Position numbers and translations under genes: made by a program. DNA of 47,820 nucleotides from Evernia prunastri (lineage: Eukaryota; Ascomycota; Lecanoromycetes; Lecanorales; Parmeliaceae). The notes below the pieces were generated by a model. That model had not been told where the DNA came from. It saw only the letters and a program-made list of their open reading frames with translations, and searched no databases. Shown here in pieces: positions 10,171-22,202 of the stretch. The stretch covers positions 1-47,820 of the forward strand of contig NKYR01000048.1 in NCBI GenBank assembly GCA_003184365.1. The letters are read 5' to 3'. How positions within the stretch are numbered: position 1 is the first letter of the stretch; each line of letters opens with the position of its first letter.

Positions 10171-13100
10171 ATGAGTTTGCATGTCGCTTCGTCAATGAAG
10201 AGCGGTCTCGATGCTCATTTGATGCCCACATCAAATGGGAAGCCTGCAATCACTAGCACAAACCCTGTCAACAGTCATTATCATGACCTTCGCCAATTGG
10301 AATATGAAGAGGACTTGATTGAACTCAGTCCTGGGCCGCCGATTCCTCAAATACAGACCGAAGGCTCTGATGTCCCCATACACCAATTGAGCAGGAGCCC
10401 CCCTGAGTCGAATCATAGACAGAAAAGACACCAAGTCAAGATGTAGGTGACCCGGCATACCCTAGTAGTCATGCAGGCTCCTGATAGAATATAGCAATAC
10501 TCGTCTTCAAACACAGACCAATCTTTTGGACCTTGAAGACCCCCCGGACTCGGTCGAAGAAATTGCTTACACACACGGCAGAGAACGAAAAAGAAGAGAC
10601 TGGCAGTCATACGATCTCATGTATTCAGCCAGTGCGACCCTGCTGCCAAGGCATCTGCTGACATCCTTGCGTTTCGAGTGACATTCAGACCCAGCCTACA
10701 CAGAGCAGAAGTACAAGTCGGCAAAATTCCGGCGATCAACTCTGCGATGACTGCGAAAGACATGGTACCAATAGACAGTACTGTAACCGTTGCGAACGCA
10801 CTTTCTGTACTAGCTGTTGGGAGAAGCAGATTACTCATAGGAGGCAGCAGAAAGCTCCAGAATCAATTCCGCACGAAAAAACAGATTATCGAATTGCTGA
10901 GAAAATCAAAGCTATCTTAGAGGTCAAGACAACTTCCGCTGAACAAGACATTCTGCACAAAAATGATGAAGACACAACATGGTTCGGCGTCATTAGAGAG
11001 GATGCTGAGCTGCCTGCGTTCCGAGACTATGGCAGGTATGCGGCTATCATGGCCGAAACCCTCCATCCATCATCTCGCAACAGCTCTGACGGAGCATTTG
11101 GAGCTCGTGACCATCGATTTCCAAGTCTGGTGTCGTTTGTAGGAGAGACAGGTTTGTATAGCATTGTAGAAAGTAGGCATTTATGCTGACACTTGATGCC
11201 AGGCGCAGGGAAGAGCACTATAATCAAATTGCTCATAGATCTCAAATCCAACAACGAGAGCTTCCCATCTCCAGTGGCTGGTGCGGCAGGACTTGATGTC
11301 CCCACCTCTGGCGATGTCCATCTATATTCAGACCCCCAGACTTACATGTCAGACTATCCCATGATGTATGCAGATTGCGAAGGGCTGAAAGGCGGTGAAC
11401 GAGAGCCACTGGGAGCAAGACTCAAAAGGAAGGACAAGCCCTCCAAAGTTGGTCGGGTTGACTCTTTCGAAAGAAAGGTGCAAAAGATAAATCACACATC
11501 GGAACGTGAGATCACCTGGGCAGATACAACCGCTAAAAGGAGCAGAGAGTTCACGGTCACCCATCTGTATCCACGTCTGCTATACACCTTTTCTGATGTG
11601 GTAGTCTTCGTGCTCAAGAATCCAAGGTCAGTCGGTCTGGAAGTCCGTTTCCTCTAAAATTCACACTGTGAGAATTGTCTAACCCGCGTGATTTTGGTAG
11701 AGTCATCGAAAGTGTATTCGAGAAGCTCGTGGACTGGGCTGCAGCTGCTCTGGAGAAGTCTTCCAATCAGCCGGTCCTTCCGCATGCCATCATCGTGCTC
11801 AATGCTTCAGAGAATGGCATTGATCCTGAGCTGTGGGACGTTCATACATCCACGGCACGTCTTTTCGAAAGCTTATCCAGGACCGTCTTTCAAAATGCGA
11901 AGTTTAAATCTTATGCCCAGTTCTGGCGGGAGCGCAATCGATCGATTGAAACCGTCGAGCAACTGCTTCATTCCTACTACAGATCCGTCAACGTCGTGCG
12001 CGTGCCTACCGGCGGCCGGCCAAACTTAATTCAAATTCAAGTGGAGAAGCTCTATAACTATGTTACTGTGGCTTGTGGTATCGCCAGAGAGCGGAAAGCC
12101 CAACTTCGCATGCTGCTCGATGCGGACGAATTGCAACCCTACCTGCAATATGCATTCGATCACTTTGCTTGTGATCTAGAGAGTCCGTTCGATTTCGTCC
12201 AAGCATCTGTGACCAAGAGCCGTATCCCACTTGACTTTGGAGGGAATATTTTGAAGTTGGCCATTTATATAATGGAGGAGTGGAAGAACGCCGCCGATGT
12301 CCAGATCATCTTCACGGAATTGAGCTACATGGTAGCATCGTGTATCATGTTGGAGTCTGCCAGGTCAAAGATCAGAGGTCAGTGCCTAATCCCTCTGCAA
12401 GCCATGTCTAATGTTCCGAAGGCACGGCAGCACAGATATTCCCACAATTTGTTGATCACATAGATGATGCATTATTGATTTTTACGTCTCGCCATTGGCC
12501 ATGCGAGTACGTCCAGTCTGGTGGAGGGGCCAGATGTGTTAATGTACGCAGCGGTGTAAGTTTCAGTCCAATGGCAGTGTCCTCGCAGTGACAACTAATT
12601 CATATACCTCCGATTTAGCACGGCTCGAAAGGCCACCAGCTCAAGAATGGCAAAGTCCTGGCTGTCGGCGGTTATGTATCGAGCTTCTCGTTTGAGGATT
12701 ATCGCGATAAATTTCAAGAAGACGTCTACTCGCGATTCGATGAACTGCTAAAAAGACTTCGCTCAAGGGTCCAGGAAAGGGGTGAGCTTGAGCCCCAGGC
12801 TGCGGCGAAGATTCACAAGGACGACGTTATGGTGCAATTCTACAGTCACTCGGCACCAGGCCGGCCTGAAGCCTTCATCAGCCATACAACGTGCTTCTCT
12901 TGCTTGTTCGAACCTCCGGAACATGCCCTATCATGTGGTCACGTGCTCTGTACATCTTGCCTTCGGGCTTATGGACACCCTCGGGGTAGGGCCGTGGTCG
13001 AGATAGAGGGTTGCCCAATGGAGCAGTCAAATGAACGTTCAAGGTACACGTCCTGGAGCGTCTTACTCAAACCAGATGCAGCTGGCTTACGCATTTTAAC

Positions 13101-15404
13101 ATTGGACGGGTATATATTCTATCGAATATACTTCACTCGGTTGTTGAATTGCTGACGATGTTCGTAGAGGCGGAATTCGAGGCATTGTCGAGCTGGAAAT
13201 ACTAAGAAAAATCGAGAAAGCCATGGGCGGCCGCTTGAACATTCAGTGTTTCTTCGATTTGATCGTCGGCACAAGGTACGTTTTTCTCCGTTCTTGCTAG
13301 TTAAGGACCGCTGTGTGGGTTAACAAAACGCGCTTCTCAGCACAGGAGGTTTAATAGCACTTGGACTCGTTGCAAAGAATTGGTCTGTGGAAGAGTGCAC
13401 TCGTCATTTCGAGACTTTATGCAAGCAAGCTTTCACGCGGCGCACGGGCGGTAATATCCCTGGCATTGGATGGCTTGTTGAAAACCACTATCACTCAAGG
13501 TACAAAACTCGACCACTCGAAGAGGCATTGATAGATGCGTACTCGAATGACGAACACCTGTTCGGAGGGTTTCGACCACGTGCATCCTACGGGACCGACA
13601 TCAAGGTAGCAGTAACATCGACATCAGCGTCTGGCTCACCTGTCATTTTAGCCAATTACAATCGTAACTGCGGAGAAAAGCGTAAGTCGTAATACCATCC
13701 ATAGAACTTTGTGTAGTCGCTTTCGCGTACTGATTGTGCCCAGTTCCATACCAATTCCAGCGGCCAGAAAGACTGGCATCGGAATTGAAAATATGGGAAG
13801 CGTAAGGAAGATGTAAAATTGAGTTATTGTGACTACATTCTGACAAATTGGCAGTGCAAGAGCCACCTCAGCGGCACCTCGCATATTTAAACCTTTTTGT
13901 CACGGACCATCGAAACAGGCGTATACGGACGGCGCTATCTACCACAATAATCCAATACAGATTGCCGACAAAGAACGGAAGCTTATCTGGCCAGAGTTGG
14001 AGAACGACTCGCCGGACATCATAGTTTCTGTCGGCACGTCCTACAATCCTGCCCTACAGTCATCCCCTGTGAAGGCTTTATCTCCTTCATCCCCTCGCCT
14101 AGGCGTATTCTCGCATGGTAGGTCATTAATGAAAATTGCAATCGATCACATAGCATCCGGTTTGGATTCAGAGAAGATTTGGCGTTCTTACATGAATGTG
14201 CTTAATCCACCTCCAAATCAAAGAGCCCGGTATGTACGAATCAACCCACAGTTAAGGGAGAATCCACCTGCCTTGGACGAAGTGGAGCGTCTACCTTACC
14301 TTCAGGAGGTAGTCCGTGAGATGTCAAGCACGGATGTTAGTATCCAAATGGTAGCGCACCGTTTGATCGCTTCGAGCTTTTATTTCGAGAAATCTCGCGA
14401 TGTGGAACTTGCCTTAGATGGTTCTGTCCACATAAAAGGTATGTTTCGTAAAGGGCCTCTTGGTATACCATGCTGACCGCGGTCTCCAGGACAAATCCAT
14501 TGCCGGTTGCTGGAGGACAGCATGGAAATCAGCGAGCTTGGAAAGTTCATGCGGAACAAGTTGCAGTCTGGTTGTGAATTGTATTTCGTCATACAAGAAG
14601 AACACCGGGGCCAGTACGCCAAGCAGGCCTCCATCCTAACAGACGTGATTGAACGTATGATTACGAAACGTCAGTTCAAGATGAATCTCAGCGTCCACCT
14701 CTCCACTAAGCTCGTTATTACCGAAATCTTACTTCACATGGGGCCAGGAGATGTCTATCCAATCAGCAGGTTTCCGAGATCTCTATTGCAGGACGAAGAT
14801 TCAAAGGAAAGTCAGTGACGACACTCCATCCGATTTGTGCTGATCTGTGGCTGACAATCTTGCTTCCATTGTAGGGACTCGTCAGAGAAGCACTGCGATG
14901 AATGCCAATCGATGGTCTGGTCGGCATCCAAGTCTGCGAGCACACCGGAAAAGTTGGAGCCCGCCAGATCTGCCCGAACAGGGCTCTGCTTCTGACAAAA
15001 TCATGAATTATTCCAGGCAAGATTACGTTATCGGGGACTCATCCCCTGCCATGCTGCAAAGTATTGCCCATCGACTGAACCATGGCCCCAACACTGCGCA
15101 AATCCTGCCAGAGCTAGATACCTCAGAATTAGAATCACAAATGGCGGAACTGTCGAGGCAAAGATCTGCAGCAGCAGAGCTCGACGCCAATTTCGTCGGC
15201 TTCGCGGAGCTTGACTCTCAGCAAGTGAACAGTTCCCAGGGCGAGACTGCAAGCAGCGGACTTTCGCAGGAGGAACCTAGAGGCTACTTGTCTGTTGCAT
15301 ACAGGGAACCGCAGGACCTGCAAGCGAACACCGAGCACGCTTCGCCAAGTGCCTCTCGTCAGGTGGAAACATCGGATAGGAAGTGGGAGGGGGGTTTCTT
15401 TTGA
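10171..15404 (+). CDS. Zinc finger-GTPase-RING-patatin multidomain protein
   Basis: Thirteen exons are inferred: 10171-10442, 10495-10620, 10709-11151, 11203-11626, 11701-12377, 12431-12555, 12619-13109, 13168-13275, 13341-13681, 13744-13801, 13855-14438, 14490-14810 and 14875-15404 (1499 residues). A B-box-like cluster lies at C145-H176 (CxxC-x9-CxxC-x4-CxxC-x6-H). A P-loop GTPase-like domain has GETGAGKST near 281 and DCEG near 338. A RING-like finger spans C781-C821 with one expected ligand not seen. The patatin domain has the oxyanion loop DGGGIRG near 852, nucleophile GTSTGG at Ser889 and the DGA motif at Asp1047, so the Ser-Asp dyad is intact. Patatins hydrolyse acyl lipids, so phospholipase activity is expected. 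The C-terminal ~170 residues look disordered. There is no signal peptide or membrane span, so it is probably cytosolic or membrane-recruited. Fungal relatives are usually annotated only as patatin-like. Start: ATG 10171 rather than an in-frame 10099, because a probable 5' UTR acceptor lies between. Confidence 0.85.
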
Positions 15405-17417
15405 TCTTGACCCATCGGCGTTTCCCTACACTTGGAAGAAACCAGCGTTCGGCTCGGCTTCCTAGGTACAGAATATTCATCGGGATTGCCTCCCTTCATG
15501 ATCAGGGGGGCAAACGGGTGATACTTTTGATTGAGGGCGCTATATCTGTATAGGCGCAACTTCTCTATATTACCACACTTAACGGAAAGGATTTGAGGAG
15601 GCAAAGATAAGAGATATGCTCCAGAACAGTACTATATTGCTCGAACAATGGACTCAGCTCAAGTCGATATTAGACGATTTCCCTTGCTGCTACTCTTTCA
15701 CAGGCAGCTCTACCTAGGTACATATTGTTCTTTTGAGGCAAACATGGTAGATCCGCTGTACCTAGCTACCTACCTAGCCCACCGCCATGCGGGGAACAGA
15801 CAGAACAAGCGAGCAAGCGCCCTCTAATCAAGTGCCTAAAAGTCAGAATGAGTGATGGTGGCATGCATTCAAGTACTAGTAGTGCTAGTTGGGTAGGGTA
15901 TCTCAGGTCCTGCATGATGGCTTTTTCATTTTGACTTTGGAAATGGGGTAACTTTGCAGAAGTTAGAAGTTGAAAAGGACTAGCAAATCGATCTGCTTGC
16001 GGGTACGGGAGGGGGATGAGATGCCTGACCCCTGTGTCCTTGACCTCGGCTTGCTTGGCCAAGATCCTTGACAAAAAATAAAGAAATGCACGGAAGACAT
16101 GGAAACATTAGTATAGACATTTTTTTTCTTGGGTTTCTTGGGGGTCGGAAATGAATACTGCATCAAAATTCTCCGTTCTTTCTTTGGGTAGAGTAGTCTG
16201 TAGAATAAGAAAGTGTATCGCATGTCCGAGGCTTTGAAAAGGGATGTCGGGCATACTCCGTACATAAATAAATACATATACCGAAGGAGATGGATAGAAC
16301 AATCTGAACCATGGGTAAAAGCAAGCCATAAGCCGATGATGATGCATCATGAATTCATTTATTTTATTCATCATGGGTTTGTGGGAAAAAAGCAAAATTA
16401 CTGCGCCGCGCTGCTATGGTAAAAAATAAGATACCGTCCGTAGGGCAACCCTTCAGCTTCGTCTTTGCCCGTCTAGAGTATTAAGATTACAAAGCTGAGC
16501 ATCCATCCACCCTTTCCAATTTTGTTGATGAATCTCGTCGTATCTTATCCTATTCTCAATTGCGGCTATCTAGAGGAACGTACTCTATTCAATCGATCAG
16601 TAGAACAATAATGTATTTACTGCCCAAGTGCCCCCCTTGCTTGAGACAAGGAGACAAGTTCTGACCCACAAGGTTTCAAAGGGCAAATAATTAAAACCCG
16701 GGCTTAAGAAGTAAGGTAGACCGTAGAATAGAGTAGAGAAGCGTAACAGGACTCTGCTGCCGATCGCTTCCCTTTCCCCCCTTCCAAAATTCTGTCCCAT
16801 TGAGATCATTCACCAGCTCTGAAACCTCCTTCATCTTCCATCTTTTCTTCATCGACGGCATTGCCCAGCATTTTCATGTCCCTTCTTGCGCATGGGCGGT
16901 GTAGAGCATCACTCATCTCGTCGAATCAGCTGTCGGTAACCGGGCCGTTCGTTACAACGCTAGCGTCCAACAGCCCCCATAAAGAAATCTTGCAACCTTC
17001 CACTCCTTGTCGCTTTCATCAGCGCGTCAATTCGCTCCTTTTCAACCACACGGGGGGGTGTCTCTGACTTGCTGTCTCTGACTTGCTGTCTCTGACTTGC
17101 GCAAACCTCTGTCCATTGATACGTTGACATCTACGGTGAGCCTTTAGACCTCTTCTTCTGATTCGACTTCCGCAGCACACCGCCTTAGCCGCAGCGTACC
17201 ACGGTACCAGAGCCTTGAATCAAAACAGCGCCCATCCACTCGAGGCTTCATCACTACACTGTTGCGCCTTCCCTCTGAATCCATCGTTGCATAACCACGT
17301 TTTCTTCACCACTTCTTCTCTCATCCATACCGGAAACTGACCGCTTGATCAGATAACGCCCCCGTTTCACATCCCACGCTTCTTCCGTAATCGCGAAAGC
17401 CTTCAACAACCGTCAAG
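15405..17417. other. Intergenic stretch: 3' flank of the patatin gene and G-alpha leader
   Basis: Two kilobases carry no gene that I can support. The right part (about 16800-17417) is pyrimidine-rich, as expected for the promoter and 5' UTR of a highly expressed signalling gene, and contains a 14 bp triplicate at 17059-17100. Confidence 0.5.
17059..17100 (+). repeat. 14 bp tandem repeat, three perfect copies
   Basis: The unit TGTCTCTGACTTGC occurs three times in a row, about 320 bp before the G-alpha start codon. It probably lies in the leader or proximal promoter. Confidence 0.9.
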
Positions 17418-18774
17418 ATGGGTTGTGGCATGAGTACAGAGGAGAAGGAGGGGAAAGAGAGGAATGAGCAGATTGAGAATCAGTTGAAGCGCGATAAGAT
17501 GTCCCAACGGAATGAGATCAAGATGCTTCTCCTCGGTCAGGATTGTTGATCTCGGTGAAACGGTTGCAAGGGCTAAAACCATGCCAGGTGCCGGAGAGTC
17601 GGGCAAATCTACAATCCTTAAGCAGATGAAACTCATCCATGAAGGCAGCTACTCGCGGGACGAGCGAGAGTCTTTCAAAGAGATCATCTACAGCAACACC
17701 GTCCAATCCATGCGCGTCATTCTGGAAGCCATGGAATCACTCGAGCTGCCTTTGGATGACCAGAGAACGGAGTACCACGTTCAAACCATCTTCATGCAAC
17801 CAGCGCAGATCGAAGGCGAGAGCCTGCCGCCGGAGGTTGGAAGTGCTATAGATGCTCTTTGGAAAGACGCTGGCGTTCAAGAATGCTTCAAGCGATCAAG
17901 AGAGTATCAGCTCAATGATTCGGCCAGATAGTGAGTTGTCTCAGTCTTCGAGTGGAGGGGATGCGGAGTCTGGAACCTCGGCATGGAGAAGGGTCTTCAG
18001 ACAAGGCCCTTGATCATCCTCTCGCCAAAAGATGTGCGCTTGCTTACCTGTGCATCACAGTTACTTCGACTCTATCGGCCGGATCGCTCAACCCGATTAC
18101 CTACCAAACGACCAAGATGTTCTACGATCTCGAGTGAAGACCACTGGGATTACTGAGACTACATTCATCATCGGCGAGCTTACTTACCGCATGTTCGATG
18201 TCGGAGGTCAGCGGTCAGAGCGGAAGAAATGGATCCACTGCTTCGAGAATGTCACAACCATCCTTTTCCTTGTTGCCATCTCCGAGTACGATCAACTGCT
18301 CTTCGAAGACGAGACCGTCAACCGAATGCAAGAAGCTCTGACACTCTTTGACTCTATCTGCAACTCCAGATGGTTTGTCAAGACCTCGATCATTCTATTT
18401 TTGAACAAGATCGACAGATTTAAGGAGAAACTCCCAGTGTCACCAATGAAGAATTATTTCCCGGATTATGAAGGCAAGCTGCACCAAGTTGGGGACAACA
18501 GCCGGGAGCATCATAGATCTAATATTGCTGAAGGTGGACCTGATTACGCTGCGGCCTGCGACTACATCCTGAACCGATTCGTGTCCCTGAACCAACACGA
18601 GACAAAGCAGATTTATACCCACTTTACCTGCGCTACCGATACCACCCAAATACGGTTCGTAATGGCGGCTGTCAATGGTATGTCTACTATCGCCCTACTC
18701 CCATTCACACTTGCTGATGATCGGCTACAGATATCATTATCCAAGAAAACCTTCGTGATTGTGGTCTGTTATAG
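17418..18774 (+). CDS. gna-1: Heterotrimeric G protein alpha subunit, group I
   Basis: This is the GTP-binding alpha subunit that couples seven-helix receptors to cAMP, growth, conidiation and virulence pathways at the plasma membrane. It is orthologous to Neurospora gna-1 and Aspergillus fadA. Five exons are inferred: 17418-17535, 17588-17930, 18061-18473, 18534-18677 and 18731-18774. They give 353 residues, exactly the family length. Visible marks are MGCGMS (myristoylation at Gly2, palmitoylation at Cys3), the P-loop GAGESGKS at 40-47, switch I RVKTTGITETTF, switch II DVGGQRSERKKW, NKIDRF (NKxD), and TCATDT. The C-terminus CGLL has the Cys at -4 that is the pertussis-toxin site in Gi proteins. 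The third intron (18474-18533) has a GC rather than GT donor. Its removal is required to restore PDYEGGPDYAAACDY. Confidence 0.97.
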
Positions 18775-20085
18775 GCCCGACCCAACCCAAAACGTGGACG
18801 AGAAGCTGAATCTTTGTGGAGGCCTGTTCTTCTAAATGGCACCGGTCATTCCCCCCAGAGGTCGAATCCTTTTCGGCAAGCCCCCGGTCTTTCTCAGCTC
18901 CCTCGTTTTCAAGCATGCGAGCGCTCGAGATATTGTATACCACGCCATCTTCGTCGTACCATCAGCTTGCTTTTCGGCGCGTCTTCAAAGACATACTTCT
19001 TTCGACAATCACCCACCTTTCGATGCCCTAGGCGCTCGCGGTGCAATGTTTGGCGCGTTGGAACAATTTTACTATCGGTTACCATAATGTGATACCAGTC
19101 AGCGGGAACATGCGAGCACATGTTCTTTTTCTTTTTGTCCTCTCGCCGTGTCTCTCTCGGAGAGTGGGATCGGCCTCGAAAAATTCGATCTAGATTGTTC
19201 GCGTTGTGACATGGCTGCAGGTGCAGGTATGTTATTAATCAGAATTAAGTGATTATTAAAATTATCCTGCCTTCTCAGCTTTTGTACGGTCAGGTTTGAG
19301 GCTTCAGAGCCTCGCGAGATCAGTATGGAGTGCCCTGTCCGCTCTACGCCTCGTCTAGTTGCTGCTTCTACCTTTACTGACCCAAACCTTCGTACACCAT
19401 GCAAGCGATCAAAGCATCTCATGCTATGATGCTCCAAAAGTGCCTCAGCTTTCCCAGCTTGCTATCCGGCGGCTTTGAACATCGATTGATCCTGCACACG
19501 GTCACTCTTTGTTTTCCTGCCAGATAGTGCTAGCCCTTTTCCAAACCCACATCCACACATTCAAGCTATCTACACAGACCCAGCAGCCTCTCAACGCAAC
19601 GCCCACTTTGCTCTTCGCGGAACCTTACCTGAAAACAAGGAATAATGAAAATCGTGTCTCTACCTCCACTGGCCCCCTCAAAAGACTACTTGAGGGGATA
19701 ATGCCAAGGCCGCTGTAACATGTACAACGAGATGGCACCCCTTACTCGTAGAAAGCTCTTGTAAAACCTTAGCATACTTCAGACCTGTATGCCTAGACCG
19801 AGATCTTCATTCAGCACGTTTTTCTCCTCGTAGCTTGCGCCTCTCGCATCCGCAACCCACGCCAAGAGCCCGCAACGCGTGGAGTATGCTGCAGATATTC
19901 ATTTCGCCAAACCATTTCAACATTCGATACAGCAAACCCTGGCTTTGCATCTCCAGCATGATATATGATATGTGATATGTAGCCCAACCCACAGTCTTTA
20001 CTTTCACCCCATCGACAATCGCTACTACTACTCCTACGACAACAACAGCAATCCCTTCCAAACCCACTACGGCAAACCAGCAAAC
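18775..20085. other. Intergenic stretch, no gene seen
   Basis: This holds the 3' flank of G-alpha and the upstream region of the Smr gene. Frames around 18814-19092 and 19509-19718 lack any family motif, and I treat them as chance. Confidence 0.5.
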
Positions 20086-21509
20086 ATGTCCTACCCAATG
20101 ACCCAGCTCGGCGGCGGCGGTTCGTTTTCACTCCTTCCTTGCCTTGCCTGCCTGCCTGCCCCTTCTTTTACTAGTTACGGAGAGGGGGAGGGAATATATT
20201 TGTCCAAGCTCGCTGATTTGATTGATTTGATCGCTGACTGGTCAACCCCGTAGCGTTCAACCACCAGCCCCACTCCAGCTCCACCGAGGCGGAGTATGAC
20301 CGCCTGCGCGACCTCGCCCGCCAGGAAGCGGGCAAGCGCTCCTCTTGTCTCGCGAAGGTGATTCTATGGCCCCCTCCTTCCCCACTTCTTCAGAGCGGTC
20401 GAAGCCATGTCTTGCGTATATACATACATACATACATACTCGCTCGCTCCCTACCCTCCCTACACACCACCCGCCAACCCCCCAACCCTCGGGCTAATCC
20501 CCATCGCAGTCGCACCAAGCCTACGAGCGCGGCGACGGCGGCGCGGCGCACGAGCTGTCCGAGGAGGGCAAGCGCCACGGCGCCCTGGCGGACCAGTACA
20601 ACGGGCAGGCGTCGGACTACATCTTCCGGGAGAACAACGCCGTGGGCCGCGTGGACGGGGACACGATCGATCTGCACGGGCAGTTTGTCGAGGAGGCGGA
20701 GCGGATATTGGAGCAGAGGATCACGTACGCGAGGGGGACGGGGCAGGGGCATTTGCATGTGTGAGTTTTTCTTTTTTCTTTTTTCTTTTTTGGTTGTTTA
20801 GAGTGGTTGGTTGGTTTGGGGGTTCTCAGAGGAGAAGAAGGGGGGGAGGGGGTTGATTGGAAGGGAGCTGGGAGGTGTCGACTGCTTGAATCACATTGGC
20901 ACAAAAATCCCATTGTTTCCCCCTCCCCCCCTCTCCTCCTCGCGCAAGAAAAGAAGAACGCGAAAACAAAAAACCGAACCACACAAAAAAAACCCAGGCT
21001 GACCAATCCCCCGCGCGCTTTTCCCCCGGGGCATTTCCAACAGCATCGTCGGCAAAGGCAACCACTCGCCCGGCCACATCCAGAAGATCAAACCGAAAGT
21101 CGAGCAGATCTGCCAGGAGCTCGGCTTGCAGTACGCGACGGAGGAGAACGCGGGCCGCATCTACGTCAACCTTCAGGGCGGGCCGGCCGTCATGCCGGAC
21201 CACCTCAAGGCGAAGCATGGAGGGGGGTACCATCAGGGTTATGGCGGGGGGGCGGGGTATGGGCAGCAGCATGGGCAGTATGGTGGGCAGCAGCAGCAGC
21301 AGGGGGGGGGAGGAGGTTATCAGGGGGGCAATACGTATCCGCAGATGAGCTATCAGCAAGGTGGCGGGGGCCAGCAGCAGTATCAGGGCGGTGGTGGACA
21401 ACAGCAGCAGCAGCAGCAGGACCCGAACGCGCAGATCGAGGCCGAGGTGAAGAAGTACTTGCCGCAGGTGTTGCGCATGTGTCAGAAGCAGTGCTGTACG
21501 GTCATGTAG
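20086..21509 (+). CDS. Smr-domain protein with Gln/Gly-rich tail and CaaX end
   Basis: Four exons are inferred: 20086-20119, 20254-20357, 20510-20760 and 21044-21509 (284 residues). The N-terminal helical part (EAEYDRLRDLARQEAGKR, then ERGDGGAAHELSEEGKRHG) matches the DUF1771 region that precedes many eukaryotic Smr domains. The Smr domain follows, with TIDLHGQFVEEAERIL and GKGNHSPGHIQKIKP. Smr domains are nucleic-acid-binding folds, often endonucleases acting on RNA in ribosome quality control; here I infer RNA-related activity. Residues about 200-260 are a low-complexity Gly/Gln/Tyr tail with runs of up to seven Gln. The protein ends CCTVM, whose last four residues fit a CaaX prenylation box (Met end suggests farnesyl). 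Intron 3 is unusually long (283 nt) for this window. ATG 20086 is chosen for its CAAACATG context; an in-frame upstream ATG at 19972 would add 38 residues rich in Tyr, Asn and Ser. Confidence 0.85.
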
Positions 21510-21548
21510 GTGGGGATGGGTTTTCCCGTTTGAGGGTGAAGAGGAGGG

Positions 21549-21607
21549 TTGAAGGGCAAGGGAGGGAGAGAGAGAGAGAGAGGGAGGGAGAGAGAGAGAG
21601 AGAGAAA
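21549..21607 (+). repeat. GA/GGGA simple repeat
   Basis: A purine-only tract of GAGAGA interspersed with AGGGAGGG starts 40 bp after the Smr stop codon, in the likely 3' UTR. Confidence 0.85.
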
Positions 21608-22202
21608 GGGGAGTGGTTTGGATGTTATGGATGTGTATGTATGTACTAAGTCGCCTGTTTTTGATACCCCCCGGATTTTGGGCACTTTCTCTTCTTTCTC
21701 TCTTTCTTTTTTTTTTCTTTCGCTACTATATACATACATACAAAAAATGCTACGCCGCGCTGTGTGCTCTGCAGGGAGAGGGATGTTAAACTCGAGCATG
21801 TGCCGTTCCTTATATTGTTCAGCTACCATGTCATGCCATATCATCCGATGCATCAAATATAGTCTATTGAACACCGTGCGTGCTTCATTCAACCGCTAAC
21901 ATGCACTCTCATTCATCCCTGTCTGTCGGCCTGTCCGCCCGTCTGTCTCTCCGTCCGTCCACCCGTCTGCCTGTCCAGTCAACCGATGTACATTGCAACA
22001 TCCCCCTTCTCCCTCCCTCCCCCTCTCCCCTCTTCTCCCTTTCTCCCCCTCCCCCCCTCTCTCACCCATCCGATCCCCCCTCTCTCACCCACCCATCCCC
22101 ACTCAAACGCTACCCTCCCTCTTCCTTTCCTCTCCGGTCAATAGCGTCTGGCTCGCTCCGTGTCCGACTGTCGGTAACTTGGCGTTTGGGGCACGGTGGT
22201 GT

